A stretch of 64,000 nucleotides of DNA from Bacillus sp. FSL K6-3431 (GTDB lineage: Bacteria; Bacillota; Bacilli; Bacillales; Bacillaceae_C): the NCBI RefSeq assembly GCF_038002605.1, contig NZ_JBBOCT010000001.1, positions 4,340,001 through 4,404,000 on the forward strand. The letters are read 5' to 3'. Below are positions 44,022 to 54,087 of this stretch, in pieces (positions within the stretch are counted from its first letter, which is position 1; each line of letters starts with the position of its first letter). The notes below the pieces were generated by a model. The model did no database searches. It had not been told where the DNA came from and worked only from the letters and a program-made list of their open reading frames with translations. The translations under genes and the position numbers were made by a program.

Positions 44022-44990
44022 ATGAAAGATAATTTTTGGCGTGATTTACCACGACCGTTTTTTGTACTGGCACCAATGGAAGATGTGACGGATGTTGTTT
44101 TTCGTCATGTAGTGAGTGAAGCAGGTAGACCTGATGTATTTTTTACAGAGTTTACAAACACGGAGAGTTATTGTCACCCAGAGGGGATCAATAGTGTGCG
44201 TGGGCGTTTGACTTTTACAGAAGATGAACAACCAATGGTAGCTCATATATGGGGGGATAAGCCCGAATACTTTCGACAAATGAGTATTGGTATGGCAAAA
44301 CTCGGGTTTAGGGGAGTGGATATCAATATGGGCTGTCCTGTACCTAATGTGGCATCAAAAGGGAAGGGATGCGGTCTTATCCGTCGTCCAGAAGTTGCGG
44401 CAGATCTCATACAAGCTGCAAAAGCAGGGGGTTTGCCTGTAAGTGTGAAGACAAGGCTTGGTTACACGGATGTAGACGAATGGCATGACTGGATAACACA
44501 TATATTGAAACAAGATATAGCTAATCTTTCTATTCATCTGCGTACAAAAAGGGAAATGAGCAAAGTAGATGCTCATTGGGAATTGATTCCGGCAATTAAG
44601 GAACTTCGTGATCATTTGGCACCAGATACACTTTTGACAATCAATGGGGACATTCCTGACCGCCAAACTGGCTTGGAGCTTGCTCATCAATACGGTGTTG
44701 ATGGAATTATGATTGGGCGTGGCATTTTTCAAAATCCATTTGCCTTTGAAAAGGAGCCGAAAGAACATAGCAGTAAGGAATTTTTAGATCTCTTAAGGTT
44801 GCAGTTGGATCTCTTTGATAAATATTCAAAATTAGAGCCACGTCCATTCAGACCTCTTCGCCGCTTTTTTAAGATATATGTCCGCGGATTTCGAGGAGCG
44901 GGTGAATTAAGAAATGAATTGATGAGCACAGAGTCAACAGATGAAGTGCGTGCATTGCTCGATAACTTTAAAAGTGAAGTGGTACGTTAA
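44022..44990 (+). CDS. tRNA-dihydrouridine synthase
   Basis: This ~322-residue FMN enzyme reduces uridines in tRNA to dihydrouridine. The Dus signature is clear: [12 protein letters not shown] at the N-terminus, [20 protein letters not shown] with the catalytic Cys, the [14 protein letters not shown] and [12 protein letters not shown] loops, and [15 protein letters not shown] for phosphate binding. B. subtilis has several Dus paralogues, and this is of the DusC/unclassified type. The ATG at 44022 follows GAGAGGG; a TTG two codons earlier is less likely. It is monocistronic. Confidence 0.93.
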   Translation: MKDNFWRDLPRPFFVLAPMEDVTDVVFRHVVSEAGRPDVFFTEFTNTESYCHPEGINSVRGRLTFTEDEQPMVAHIWGDKPEYFRQMSIGMAKLGFRGVDINMGCPVPNVASKGKGCGLIRRPEVAADLIQAAKAGGLPVSVKTRLGYTDVDEWHDWITHILKQDIANLSIHLRTKREMSKVDAHWELIPAIKELRDHLAPDTLLTINGDIPDRQTGLELAHQYGVDGIMIGRGIFQNPFAFEKEPKEHSSKEFLDLLRLQLDLFDKYSKLEPRPFRPLRRFFKIYVRGFRGAGELRNELMSTESTDEVRALLDNFKSEVVR

Positions 44991-45022
44991 ACTGATGTGA
45001 TCTCCAAAAGTTAAAGTGTATT

Positions 45023-45105
45023 TTAAGCAGTTGATTGGCTGGTGTGAATACGGTATTGAACCGGACTCATTCCCGCCAATTTTTGTTTTATACGTTTGTT
45101 ATTTA
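45023..45105 (-). mobile_element. IS3-family transposase, C-terminal scrap
   Basis: The minus strand reads NKRIKQKLAGMSPVQYRIHT, then SQSTA and stop, the typical end of an IS3/IS150 OrfB. The rest is gone. It lies between the DUS gene and fragments of a LysR gene and an alcohol dehydrogenase. Confidence 0.7.
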
Positions 45106-45154
45106 TAGTTATCTATATTAGGTTATGAATTGCAAAATTGATAGTACCCAAATG

Positions 45155-45227
45155 GATGCCATGCAGCCCCTGTAATGCTTCCATCTCTTGCAACCGTAAG
45201 AAAATATCGCAAAACTCTAAATTCCAT
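45155..45227 (-). pseudogene. LysR-type regulator, N-terminal fragment
   Basis: Starting at the ATG complement at 45225-45227, the minus strand reads MEFRVLRYFLTVAREGSITG-like sequence (Asp for Glu) and AAW, the start of a LysR helix-turn-helix. After about 24 residues similarity ends. It diverges from the alcohol dehydrogenase fragment, a common LysR-target arrangement. Confidence 0.7.
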
Positions 45228-45344
45228 TTAACACACCCCTATATAATGTTTAGTATATATGTTTTTAAAATGCCTATCGGGCATATCTTTAAATAAGATA
45301 TAGGTATTTGCTATATTAATGAAAAGCACGCTAAAATAAATAAC

Positions 45345-45749
45345 AAAGGATTACAATTCGGTGCAGAACACTACTATGCGACAAATGATTCAGAAACATT
45401 TAATAAACTTGCTGGCAACTTTGACTTAATTATAAACACAGTAAGTGCAAAAATTGACATCAATGCTTATTTCTCACTGCTAACACTGAATGGTACTCTA
45501 GTAAACGTTGGTGCACCTGCAGAACCATTGTCGGTAAAAGTATTCTCACTTAGCAGTCAGCGACGTTCATTCGCAGCTTCGATGATTGGTGGTATCCATG
45601 AGACCCAGGAAATGTTGGATTTCTGCGCTAAACATAACATTATCCCTAATATTGAAGTTATTTCAGCCGATCAGATCGACGAAGCCTACGAAAGAGTTTT
45701 AGCTTCAGATATAAAATATCGATTTGTGATCGACATAAGCACAATGTGA
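45345..45749 (+). pseudogene. Zinc-type alcohol dehydrogenase (YahK/AdhC-like), C-terminal fragment
   Basis: About 134 codons remain of a medium-chain NADP-dependent alcohol dehydrogenase. Recognisable are FDLIINTVSAKIDINAYFSL, GTLVNVGAPAEPLSV, the ASMIGGIHETQEMLDFCAKH helix region and a terminal YRFVIDIST. The zinc-binding N-terminal half is missing. The final codons recur in diverged form at 46641-46681, after the RibD-like gene. Confidence 0.8.
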
Positions 45750-45817
45750 ATTGCGTAAGCGATATAATCTAAATGTTTTGCGATTGCTGCACTTAAAAAA
45801 AATAAGGAGGATCAGGG

Positions 45818-46540
45818 ATGAACAAACCTTATGTTATTATACACACACATACGTCCATCGATGGCAATCTGGATATTATGAATTTGCGAGAATTTGAAGA
45901 AGCGAGTCGACAATATCAAGAACTTTCACTGGACCCTGAAAAACAACAGTTTGAAATACAAGGCTATCTGAACGGTAAAACGACAACAGAAGACAATATT
46001 ACGCATTACAAGGAACCGGAGTTAGATGAAAGCGCAGACTCCGTTCCTGAAGGGGATTATGTCGCAGACCCCGATGCTCCCATGTATTATTTATCCATAG
46101 ATGCACGAGGAGAATTAGCCTTTGAAGAGAATACCTTTGGCTATGGCGGTGTCCCTTCTCACATTGTAGAAGTCTTAACGGAGCAAGCGTCAACCGCCTA
46201 TAAAGATTTCCTTAGAAAGAAAAAGATATCATATATTATTGCTGGCAAAGATCAAATTGATTATGAAGTGATGTTGGACAAGTTCTACAACCTCTTCCAT
46301 ATCAAGCGAATGATGGTTGGAGGAGGCGGAACGATCAACTGGTCTTTCATTCAAAATGGACTGGCTGATGAAGTCAGCGTTATCTTGGCCCCTATCGCAA
46401 ATGGTGATCCGGACGGCCACCGATTCTTCGTCGCAAAAGAACCATATTCCAGCATGAAAGAAACAGCTTTTCAACTTGAATCCGTTGAAAAATTGGAACA
46501 CAGTACATTATGGATTCGCTATTCTGTAAAAAAGAAGTAA
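45818..46540 (+). CDS. RibD C-terminal/dihydrofolate-reductase-like reductase
   Basis: This 240-residue protein belongs to the RibD_C/DHFR-like superfamily of NADPH reductases. It begins KPYVIIHTHTSIDGNLDIMN, the strand and loop that binds the nicotinamide. It has a helix-rich insert, and ends with MMVGGGGTINWSFIQNGLAD, the dinucleotide-binding loop, followed by EVSVILAPIANG. There is no deaminase domain, so it is not full-length RibD; such stand-alone proteins are usually of unknown substrate. AAGGAGG precedes the start. It sits between two copies of an alcohol-dehydrogenase 3' end. Confidence 0.87.
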   Translation: MNKPYVIIHTHTSIDGNLDIMNLREFEEASRQYQELSLDPEKQQFEIQGYLNGKTTTEDNITHYKEPELDESADSVPEGDYVADPDAPMYYLSIDARGELAFEENTFGYGGVPSHIVEVLTEQASTAYKDFLRKKKISYIIAGKDQIDYEVMLDKFYNLFHIKRMMVGGGGTINWSFIQNGLADEVSVILAPIANGDPDGHRFFVAKEPYSSMKETAFQLESVEKLEHSTLWIRYSVKKK

Positions 46541-46640
46541 AACACAATGGAGAAAATATTTTTCCACAAGATACTTTAGGAGAAACTTTTCAATCTTACT
46601 ATTTGATTGGTGAAGTGATTCTACATAAAGTCGGGCAGTT

Positions 46641-46681
46641 TCCGATGTGAAGTATCGATTCGTGATTGACATAAGTACAAT
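46641..46681 (+). repeat. Second, diverged copy of an alcohol dehydrogenase 3' end
   Basis: AGTATCGATTCGTGATTGAC and flanks encode SDVKYRFVIDIST and match 45705-45745 with roughly one mismatch in four or five. It suggests that homologous dehydrogenase DNA once flanked the RibD-like gene on both sides. Confidence 0.65.
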
Positions 46682-46926
46682 TTTGATTTATGTCAGTTTT
46701 TATGATAATTTTATGGTGTCTTAAAAGCCCAGCTTTGGGGCACCTTTTATATTTTAATTATTTGAAAAATATAGTTTATTAATACTGTTACCTAGAGTTA
46801 ACTCAAATTGTAAGTTGAAATAAATAGTGGAAAAGTAAATGTAATAAATCTATGAAAACGATAATTAACAAAAAGTATAATATGATATTTGTGACCTACC
46901 ATATTTAGTAGGAAAGGTGATTAGCT
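46682..46926. other. Intergenic; possible weak terminator
   Basis: GGTGTCTTAAAAGCCC...GGGGCACCTTTT at about 46713-46748 could form a terminator. A GGAAAGGTG ribosome binding site for the dehydrogenase gene ends the region. Confidence 0.4.
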
Positions 46927-48018
46927 TTGAAAAAGATCTTTAGTGTATATTTGGTGCTTATTCTCTTATTAGTTGGATGTTCTTCAAATAAACAACAAGA
47001 TGCAGTACATAACAATAACGAGCAAAACACTCCACCAAGTCAGCAGGAAAATGATGAATTAGAAGTGATTGCGGAAAATCTTGATGTTCCTTGGTCAATT
47101 GAAAAAATGAATAATACTTTCTATCTGACAGAAAGATCTGGATCCATCGTAAAGATAGAAAATGGAGAAATGGATAGGCAAAGTGTAGAACTCGAGAAAG
47201 AAATTGCAACAGCTTCAGAAGCTGGGCTATTGGGATTTGTGCTTGCTCCCAACTTCGAGGAATTGAATTTAGCTTATGCCTACTATACGTATGAAGACAG
47301 TTCAGGACAATTTAATCGCATTATAACACTTCATTTGGAAGATAATGTTTGGAGGGAAGAGAGTTTGCTTCTCGATAAAATTCCAAGTGGTTCCTACCAT
47401 CATGGAGGAAGACTTAAAATTGGACCGGATGGGAAACTTTATGCAACAGCTGGGGATGCTTCTGAAGGTGAAATAGCACAAGATCTCGATTCATTAGGTG
47501 GTAAAATTCTAAGAATGAATCTTGACGGATCTATACCAAGTGATAACCCGTTTTCAGACTCATACGTCTATAGTTATGGTCATCGAAATCCTCAAGGAAT
47601 TACCTGGTCACCTGATAGAACGTTATATGCTAGTGAGCACGGAAACGATGCAAATGATGAAATAAATAGAATAGAAGCCGGTCAAAATTACGGCTGGCCA
47701 ATTATCGAAGGCTATGAGGAACAAGATGGGATGGTACCACCGATATTCACTTCAGGAGATGAATCAACTTGGGCACCGTCTGGAATCGATTATAATAATG
47801 GTAAATTGTACGTTGCAGCATTAAGAGGGACTGCTGTTTTAGAATTTGACCTTGAAACAAATGAATACCGTGAAGTTATAACGGGTCTTGGCAGAATTCG
47901 AGATGTACTAATTGAAGGTAATTACCTTTATTTTATTAGCAATAATTCAGATGGCCGAGGAAACCCTCAAAAAAATGACGATAAGTTATACAGAATTTCA
48001 CTTTCCCAATCCAATTAA
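46927..48018 (+). CDS. PQQ-dependent sugar dehydrogenase-like lipoprotein (GSDH family)
   Basis: This 363-residue lipoprotein has a signal peptide ending in LLVGC. The mature six-bladed propeller shows the glucose/sorbosone dehydrogenase hallmarks: NLDVPWSIEKM, GLLGFVLAPNF, SYHHGGRLKIGPDGKLYATA with the catalytic His, YGHRNPQGITW, and EHGNDANDEINRIEAGQNYG. It lies outside the cell membrane. Relatives are called soluble aldose sugar dehydrogenases, but many Bacillus homologues lack evidence for PQQ, and no PQQ synthesis genes are here. It starts at a TTG behind GGAAAGGTG. The next gene is a sugar acetyltransferase 36 bp downstream. Confidence 0.88.
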   Translation: MKKIFSVYLVLILLLVGCSSNKQQDAVHNNNEQNTPPSQQENDELEVIAENLDVPWSIEKMNNTFYLTERSGSIVKIENGEMDRQSVELEKEIATASEAGLLGFVLAPNFEELNLAYAYYTYEDSSGQFNRIITLHLEDNVWREESLLLDKIPSGSYHHGGRLKIGPDGKLYATAGDASEGEIAQDLDSLGGKILRMNLDGSIPSDNPFSDSYVYSYGHRNPQGITWSPDRTLYASEHGNDANDEINRIEAGQNYGWPIIEGYEEQDGMVPPIFTSGDESTWAPSGIDYNNGKLYVAALRGTAVLEFDLETNEYREVITGLGRIRDVLIEGNYLYFISNNSDGRGNPQKNDDKLYRISLSQSN

Positions 48019-48053
48019 ATTAATAAACAATAAAAGAAAGGTGATTTTTAAAA

Positions 48054-48635
48054 ATGGACATGAATGATTTTATAGATTTTTGTAAGAAAGGTAATCCGAT
48101 TTCAGGTGAGGATAAAGAATTACATGGGTTATTAACCCAATGTAGTTATGAAGCCCAAAAGATAACAATGGCATTGAATACATCCTATCATTCCAGAGAA
48201 GAAATAGTAGATATTTTTAGTGAATTAACAGGCAATAAAGTTGATGTTTCTTTTATGTGTTTTCCGCCATTTTATACAGACTTTGGAAAAAATATTACGA
48301 TAGGAAAGAATGTGTTTTTCAACACAGGCTGTTCCTTCCAAGATAGAGGTGGAATTAGTATAGGAGATGGATCAATGATGGGTATGAATGTTACGATTGC
48401 TACACTTAATCACGGGTTATCTTTAGAAACAAGAAACACAACATATCCCTCTCCAGTTATAATTGGGGAAAATGTATGGATTGGGTCAAACGCAACAATA
48501 CTGCCTGGGGTGAGAATTGGGGACAACTCTGTTGTTGCAGCAGGAGCAGTTGTCACGAAGAATGTCCCAGAAAATACTGTTGTTGCAGGAGTGCCAGCTA
48601 AAGTTGTGAAAAAAATTGATAATAATTTAAAGTGA
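48054..48635 (+). CDS. Maltose/galactoside O-acetyltransferase-like (LbH family)
   Basis: This 193-residue protein is a left-handed beta-helix acetyltransferase of the LacA/Maa type, transferring acetyl from CoA to a sugar hydroxyl. The N-terminal helix pair (residues 1-60) precedes hexapeptide repeats such as [34 protein letters not shown] with the catalytic His, and [20 protein letters not shown]. The end [13 protein letters not shown] is typical. It starts 35 bp after the dehydrogenase-like gene with AAAGGTG, so the two may be co-transcribed. Confidence 0.92.
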   Translation: MDMNDFIDFCKKGNPISGEDKELHGLLTQCSYEAQKITMALNTSYHSREEIVDIFSELTGNKVDVSFMCFPPFYTDFGKNITIGKNVFFNTGCSFQDRGGISIGDGSMMGMNVTIATLNHGLSLETRNTTYPSPVIIGENVWIGSNATILPGVRIGDNSVVAAGAVVTKNVPENTVVAGVPAKVVKKIDNNLK

Positions 48636-49853
<1,218 letters not shown>

Positions 49854-49895
49854 CTTTTTGATTCCCAATAAAGTATGTAAGAACTACTTCATCAA

Positions 49896-49934
49896 GAAAA
49901 AGCCAATTTCCTTACAGGAACATCGGCTTTTACT
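49896..49934 (+). terminator. Terminator after the aldo/keto reductase gene
   Basis: An imperfect hairpin AAAAAGCCAATTTCC / GGAACATCGGCTTTT with a TTACA loop. Confidence 0.75.
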
Positions 49935-50644
49935 CTGAATAGAAACAACAATATGATATCGTTTTACAAATCTCAAATTGTGAATAATTGTACTTAAATT
50001 CGCTTAGATAGATTCGATTCCTCGTAAATGCTCGCTTATTCGCAGGATTTGAAACCACTTCTAAGAAGATAACGGATAAATGGAATGAGTATTGATAATT
50101 GAGGCTTATATGACGGCATACTTATCTCCCGTTAAAAAGTCCTTCCTCGCTGATATTAAGTTCTCCCATGAGCAACGAAAAAAGGGTGGAAGAACTAGGG
50201 AATTCAATACGAATCCGGGGGGCAAACATCATCCAATCGGTTTTAAAATCATTTTTTTAATACTAATTCAGGCTGGATCCAATATGGGTTCGGCTTTTTT
50301 GTTCCATGTTCGGGTGTTGTTCAATCCCTTGTTGGGAATGGATTCATACAGTGTCCAATTGCTATTCAGTTGTTATTACACTCTTTAAATCCTCAGGATT
50401 TTCCTTGTCTTTTTTCGCCTTTTTCTTCTGATTCTTTTCTCTATTCAGGTACCAATTTAGTTACAATAGCCGAATATTCTATACGATCCAGAGGCCTAAT
50501 CTCTGGGGAAAATCGGGCGTTTTTGGGAAGAACTATAAAACAGAAAAATAGGCGGGGAAGTGGCTTGGGGTTAGTCATAGTATGGGTTGGAGGTGGCCTG
50601 AAGAAGAATGTTTAACGGAAAAAAGGAGCTTTTAAAGGGGGAGC
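49935..50644. other. Intergenic with a dispersed repeat, nothing coding
   Basis: About 710 bp. The part at 50238-50335 (CAGGCTGGATCCAATATGGG, then TTCAATCCCTTGTTGGG) is related to 24655-24770. Open frames here have no recognisable domains and overlap the repeat. Confidence 0.5.
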
Positions 50645-50687
50645 GTCAGGAAAATGCGGATTTACAACGTTAAGCAAATTACAGAAT

Positions 50688-50729
50688 AAAAAATCGATTC
50701 CCTTACAACGTTAGGAATCGATTTTTTTA
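50688..50729. terminator. Strong bidirectional terminator
   Basis: AAAAAATCGATTCC / GGAATCGATTTTTT with a 12-nt loop lies just past the end of the minus-strand SRPBCC gene. Confidence 0.9.
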
Positions 50730-50744
50730 ATTGAGCTTATTCAG

Positions 50745-51194
50745 CTAACACACCCGTTTTTCAGCGCACTGTTTCAATGCCTTCATTTGTTTCTCTAAAC
50801 CTTTTTTCATAAATACACGAAAAAGGATACTTAATATCTTTCCTGAAACAGTCTTAGCTGTTACTTCTTCTGTAATATAAAGAATACTGGAATTAGGACT
50901 AATTTCTTGAAGGTTATATGAAACATTGATTAAGAAAGAAGGATGATTCATTTGAATACTTATTCTATTATTTTTATTGTATTCAGTAACTTGCCCTTCA
51001 TACTCTTGAATACGGTTTCCTTCTCTTAACCTTTGTTTAAACTTAACACCAACCGGATTACTAATATCAAACTTCGTTAAATACTCAGTTCCTTCTAATC
51101 CTGTCATCCATTCTTTTTGTTTATCATTATCATCTAAGTAAGAGAATACTACCTCAATAGGGGCTTGTATCTCTGTTTGATTTGTTATTAACAA
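50745..51194 (-). CDS. SRPBCC/polyketide-cyclase-like protein
   Basis: This ~149-residue protein has the START/SRPBCC helix-grip layout: NQTEIQAPIEVVFSYLDDND at the N-terminus, a central beta sheet with YEGQVTEYNKNNRISIQMNH, and a basic C-terminal helix (FMKKGLEKQMKALKQCAEKR). TTG at 51194 is chosen because GGAGG lies 9 nt upstream; an ATG at 51227 lacks such a site. Proteins of this kind bind lipophilic ligands. It is the only gene in a unit bounded by inverted repeats. Confidence 0.8.
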   Translation of the reverse strand: MLITNQTEIQAPIEVVFSYLDDNDKQKEWMTGLEGTEYLTKFDISNPVGVKFKQRLREGNRIQEYEGQVTEYNKNNRISIQMNHPSFLINVSYNLQEISPNSSILYITEEVTAKTVSGKILSILFRVFMKKGLEKQMKALKQCAEKRVC

Positions 51195-51603
51195 TGTTTT
51201 GTACCTCCAGTTGTCAGTAGTGGTCATTATAATTTTTTAACTTTTATTGGAACAAATATTTCTGTCTGGTTACCTTTCCTATAAACATTATTCTTTTTTG
51301 CCCATTGAATTAATTTGTTAAATAATCTGGGACTAAACTGCACCGTTAGTTTAAGTGTATCACTTCACAATTCCAATAGAGTAGACTCTTAAAGTCTCAT
51401 ATGACTTGTCTCAAAACTCTTACCGTTGTAAATCCGCATTTTCCTGACTGCACCCCAGTAAGATAACATAAAAAAAGATTTTCAATTGAAGATCCTTTTT
51501 CATTTCCGAAAACTGGCGTTATGTTAACTAATACAAGCTAATAATTGGAATTTTTATAATGTGGTTAAAGTCAAAAAATATCATTATTATTCCAAAGTAA
51601 AGA
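51195..51603. other. Intergenic containing an inverted-repeat end and a hairpin
   Basis: Holds the right inverted repeat (51419-51448). Sequence at 51474-51535 (TTTCAATTGAAGATCCTTTT, TATGTTAACTA) resembles the terminator region at 62258-62320, so these DNA blocks are related. No gene. Confidence 0.5.
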
Positions 51604-51864
51604 CTATTTTTGGACTTCAAATAACACTTTTCTCAGTTTGTTTAATAAAACTAAAACAAAATAGAAGACAAAAAAGTTAAGTAATAAACCTAATAATTCA
51701 AAACTGAACTGTCCACCTCCATAATATCCTAACCACTGGGCTGGAAAACCAAAATGGCGATAAGGTTCTTCAATTCGAATCCAAATTCCAGGAATGAAAG
51801 AAAAGATAATCGTTGCAATGAGACTAAGAAAGTATAATGATCTTTTGCTAGTTAATAATTTCAT
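51604..51864 (-). CDS. Small membrane protein
   Basis: This 86-residue protein starts at an ATG behind AAAGGGG. It has two hydrophobic segments, YFLSLIATIIFSFIPGIWI (about 11-29) and ELLGLLLNFFVFYFVLVLLN (about 56-75), with a short external loop rich in aromatic residues (HFGFPAQWLGYYGG). The family was not recognised; similar two-TM proteins of unknown role are common in Bacilli. A decayed short gene lies upstream on the same strand. Confidence 0.65.
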   Translation of the reverse strand: MKLLTSKRSLYFLSLIATIIFSFIPGIWIRIEEPYRHFGFPAQWLGYYGGGQFSFELLGLLLNFFVFYFVLVLLNKLRKVLFEVQK

Positions 51865-51884
51865 ATTATCCCCTTTCGTAAGCT

Positions 51885-52080
51885 AGTGTTTCAGCAGTTT
51901 GACTAACCCAAAGATGCTTACATCATTTTTATAAGATTGATTAAATTCCTTCAATACTTCTTGTGATTTTGGATTTTTGAGAAAATACTGGAATCTTTTC
52001 AGGAAATCTATCGTCATTAGTTATAGGGCCACAATCCCAATAGTTTCTTAAATCCGGTTTTGACTCTTTATTATATCAAA
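51885..52080 (-). pseudogene. Decayed small gene upstream of the membrane protein
   Basis: The minus strand reads YNKESKPDLRNYWDCGPITN in one frame and, after a shift near 52000, FLKRFQYFLKNPKSQEVLKE and NDVSIFGLVKLLKH to a stop. Coding-like composition in two frames suggests a frameshifted gene. The family was not recognised. Confidence 0.4.
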
Positions 52081-52256
52081 TAAGAGGAAACTTTCTTGGG
52101 TGTTTTCAAACCTGATATTTAACGATCTACAGGAATGCTACCGGGGCAGGATTGTAGAATAGGCGAAGTGCAGTATATTATAGATAGTATTATTTTGTTA
52201 ATGACCATACAAAGTAATTAATGAACATCGATTAATAGACCAAATGGGGGGTAATT

Positions 52257-52901
52257 ATGGACAAGGTTTTACTTGAGATAGCCAATTTAATAAGCAGTAA
52301 GGATAAAAAAATAACCGTTGGGATTTCGGGTCATGGTGCTTCTGGAAAGACAACGTTCGCAAATAATCTTTTAAAACTTTTGGGAAATAATGATGTGAAT
52401 TATATTAATACTGACCCATATATTATTGGCTCTAATATTAGGAAGTACACTGATTTAGATTATGAATATAACAATAAAATACATCATTATAAAATGACAG
52501 CTTGCCATCCTGCTGCTCATAATTTATCAGCTTTAGAGAGAGATATAAACATGACGAGAGATGGTTTAGATTTTTATACAATAGATACGCATTATAAAAA
52601 GAGCATTTTAATTTCATCACGAAACAAAGTGAATATTGTAGAAGGAATGAGTGTTGCCTTTATAAATCCAACTTTGTTTGATTTAACAGTTTACTTATAT
52701 ACTGATGGAGAAACCGAGTTAATGAGAAGGTCTATTCGTGATGTTTCTGAAAGAGGAACAGATATTAATTATTTAAGAAAATCTCATGAAGAGCGTAGAA
52801 TTCAATATGATTTATTTATGCATCCTTATCACCGAAATTTTGATATTATTTTGAAAAATTCCAATGAAGAGTATTTTCTAGAAAAAGGTAATCTTAATTA
52901 A
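52257..52901 (+). CDS. Uridine kinase-like P-loop kinase
   Basis: This 214-residue protein resembles the uridine kinase/phosphoribulokinase group. Walker A is GISGHGASGKTTFANNLL (about residues 22-39), followed by NYINTDPYIIG where the catalytic Asp lies, and later INIVEGM-type and RRSIRDVSERG segments corresponding to the Walker B and lid regions. It phosphorylates a nucleoside or other small alcohol in family terms; the true substrate is uncertain. GGGGGG precedes the start. It is the first of several single-gene units separated by related repeats. Confidence 0.8.
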   Translation: MDKVLLEIANLISSKDKKITVGISGHGASGKTTFANNLLKLLGNNDVNYINTDPYIIGSNIRKYTDLDYEYNNKIHHYKMTACHPAAHNLSALERDINMTRDGLDFYTIDTHYKKSILISSRNKVNIVEGMSVAFINPTLFDLTVYLYTDGETELMRRSIRDVSERGTDINYLRKSHEERRIQYDLFMHPYHRNFDIILKNSNEEYFLEKGNLN

Positions 52902-52910
52902 AATATGAAA

Positions 52911-53005
52911 TATGGTACTTAAAGTACGTGTGCTTTACTTCAATAAGGAGTAAAGCATTTTTCTTATTCAAGTAACCGGCAGTTTAGTTGAGAAGGAACT
53001 CTTCA
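52911..53005 (+). repeat. Cassette-type intergenic repeat, copy 1
   Basis: Starts 10 bp after the kinase stop: TACTTAAAGTACGTGTGC, an AGTAAAGC hairpin, then CTTATTCAAGTAACCGGCAG and TTTAGTTGAGAAGG. The ends form an imperfect inverted repeat. Confidence 0.6.
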
Positions 53006-53051
53006 TATCTGGTAATATAAGGTTTTCAACAATGCAAAGGAGCATACTTAA

Positions 53052-53981
53052 ATGTCGATAATAACAATTGTAAAAGCAGCGATTTCCGATGCTGAAAAAT
53101 TAACAGAAATAATAAAAAGGACCTTTGATAAAGAAGCGAAAAAGTGGCTTCAAAATCAAGATAATATAATAGATTATAATATTCAGCCTCCAGGATATTC
53201 TTCGATTGAAATGACTAAATATATGATTGAAGAATTAAAATGTTTTAAAGTAATACAGAATGAAGAAATTGTTGGTGGAATTATAGTAACGATAACTGGT
53301 AAGTCTTTTGGAAGAATAGACCGAATTTTCGTTGATCCTATACACCAGGGTAAAGGAATTGGTTCATGTGTAATACATTTGATAGAGGAAGAGTTCCCAA
53401 ATGTAAGGACTTGGGACCTTGAGACATCCAGCAGACAAATTAACAATCATTATTTCTATGAAAAGATGGGTTATAGAACTACCTATGAAACTGAGGATGA
53501 TTATTGTTATATAAAAAGAATAGAGACTTCATCAGGAAAAGAAAACGTAGTAGAAAATAAAAATATTTCAAATGTGCAATATGAGAATTGTGATATGGCA
53601 AAGTCGGAGTTCTATCAAGTAAATTTGGAAGGAAGTTCATTCAGTAACAATAATTTGAAGAGTAGTCATATCAACAATTGTAATTTTAGCCACTCGAAGT
53701 TCCACAATATAAATCTTAGAAATTCGCTTTATGCCGATTTAAATCTTTCTTATAGCAAGGTGATGCTGGTCACTTTAGGAGGGGTTCGTTTCATAGATAC
53801 GAATCTTGGAGATGACAAGAAACCAATATCATTTGAAAGATGTGACCTTGAAGGGAGTAAAATTAGTAACAGTAATCTTAGAAATGCAGAGATACAAAAT
53901 TGTGACTTGACTGGTATGAAAATAGATAATATTCCAATAGAAGATCTTCTTGAAGTGTATTATCAAGTGAATAAGAAATAA
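53052..53981 (+). CDS. GNAT acetyltransferase fused to pentapeptide repeats
   Basis: This 309-residue protein has an N-terminal GNAT domain (about 1-155) with motif A RIDRIFVDPIHQGKGIGSCV, the acetyl-CoA-binding Q/RxxGxG/A signature, and NHYFYEKMGYRTTYE. From about residue 168 to 290 it has pentapeptide repeats (NLEGSSFSNNNLKSSHINNC, SFERCDLEGSKISNSNLRNA). Pentapeptide repeats form a quadrilateral beta-helix and, in Qnr/MfpA, mimic DNA. The fusion could place acetylation near a specific partner. It starts behind AAAGGAG and stands alone between two repeats. Confidence 0.85.
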   Translation: MSIITIVKAAISDAEKLTEIIKRTFDKEAKKWLQNQDNIIDYNIQPPGYSSIEMTKYMIEELKCFKVIQNEEIVGGIIVTITGKSFGRIDRIFVDPIHQGKGIGSCVIHLIEEEFPNVRTWDLETSSRQINNHYFYEKMGYRTTYETEDDYCYIKRIETSSGKENVVENKNISNVQYENCDMAKSEFYQVNLEGSSFSNNNLKSSHINNCNFSHSKFHNINLRNSLYADLNLSYSKVMLVTLGGVRFIDTNLGDDKKPISFERCDLEGSKISNSNLRNAEIQNCDLTGMKIDNIPIEDLLEVYYQVNKK

Positions 53982-53992
53982 GAAGTCATTAT

Positions 53993-54026
53993 TTTCTTAT
54001 TGTACTAACAGGCTGTACTTGAAGAA
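53993..54026 (+). repeat. Cassette-type intergenic repeat, copy 2
   Basis: TTTTCTTATTGTACTAACAG and GCTGTACTTGAAGAAGG follow the GNAT-pentapeptide stop by about a dozen bases. Confidence 0.5.
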
Positions 54027-54087
54027 GGGTTTTTCTTTAAATATACCAAATATATTATTTAAATTTAATTTTATAGGGAGATATCAA

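Larger units (their letters stand above)
50645..51448. mobile_element. Unit of about 800 bp bounded by 30-bp inverted repeats, carrying an SRPBCC gene
   Basis: The left end GTCAGGAAAATGCGGATTTA+CAACGTTAAG (50645-50674) reappears in reverse at 51419-51448 with one mismatch. Outside, GGGGGAGC and its counterpart GGGGTGCA are also similar. The same sequence is at 62372-62401. There is no transposase inside, only the SRPBCC gene and a terminator. It looks like a non-autonomous mobile unit or a gene between two copies of a hairpin repeat. Confidence 0.6.

Noticed and set aside
50092..50615. Two overlapping ~80-100-codon frames
   Set aside because: Low-complexity, no domain, and they cover a dispersed non-coding repeat.
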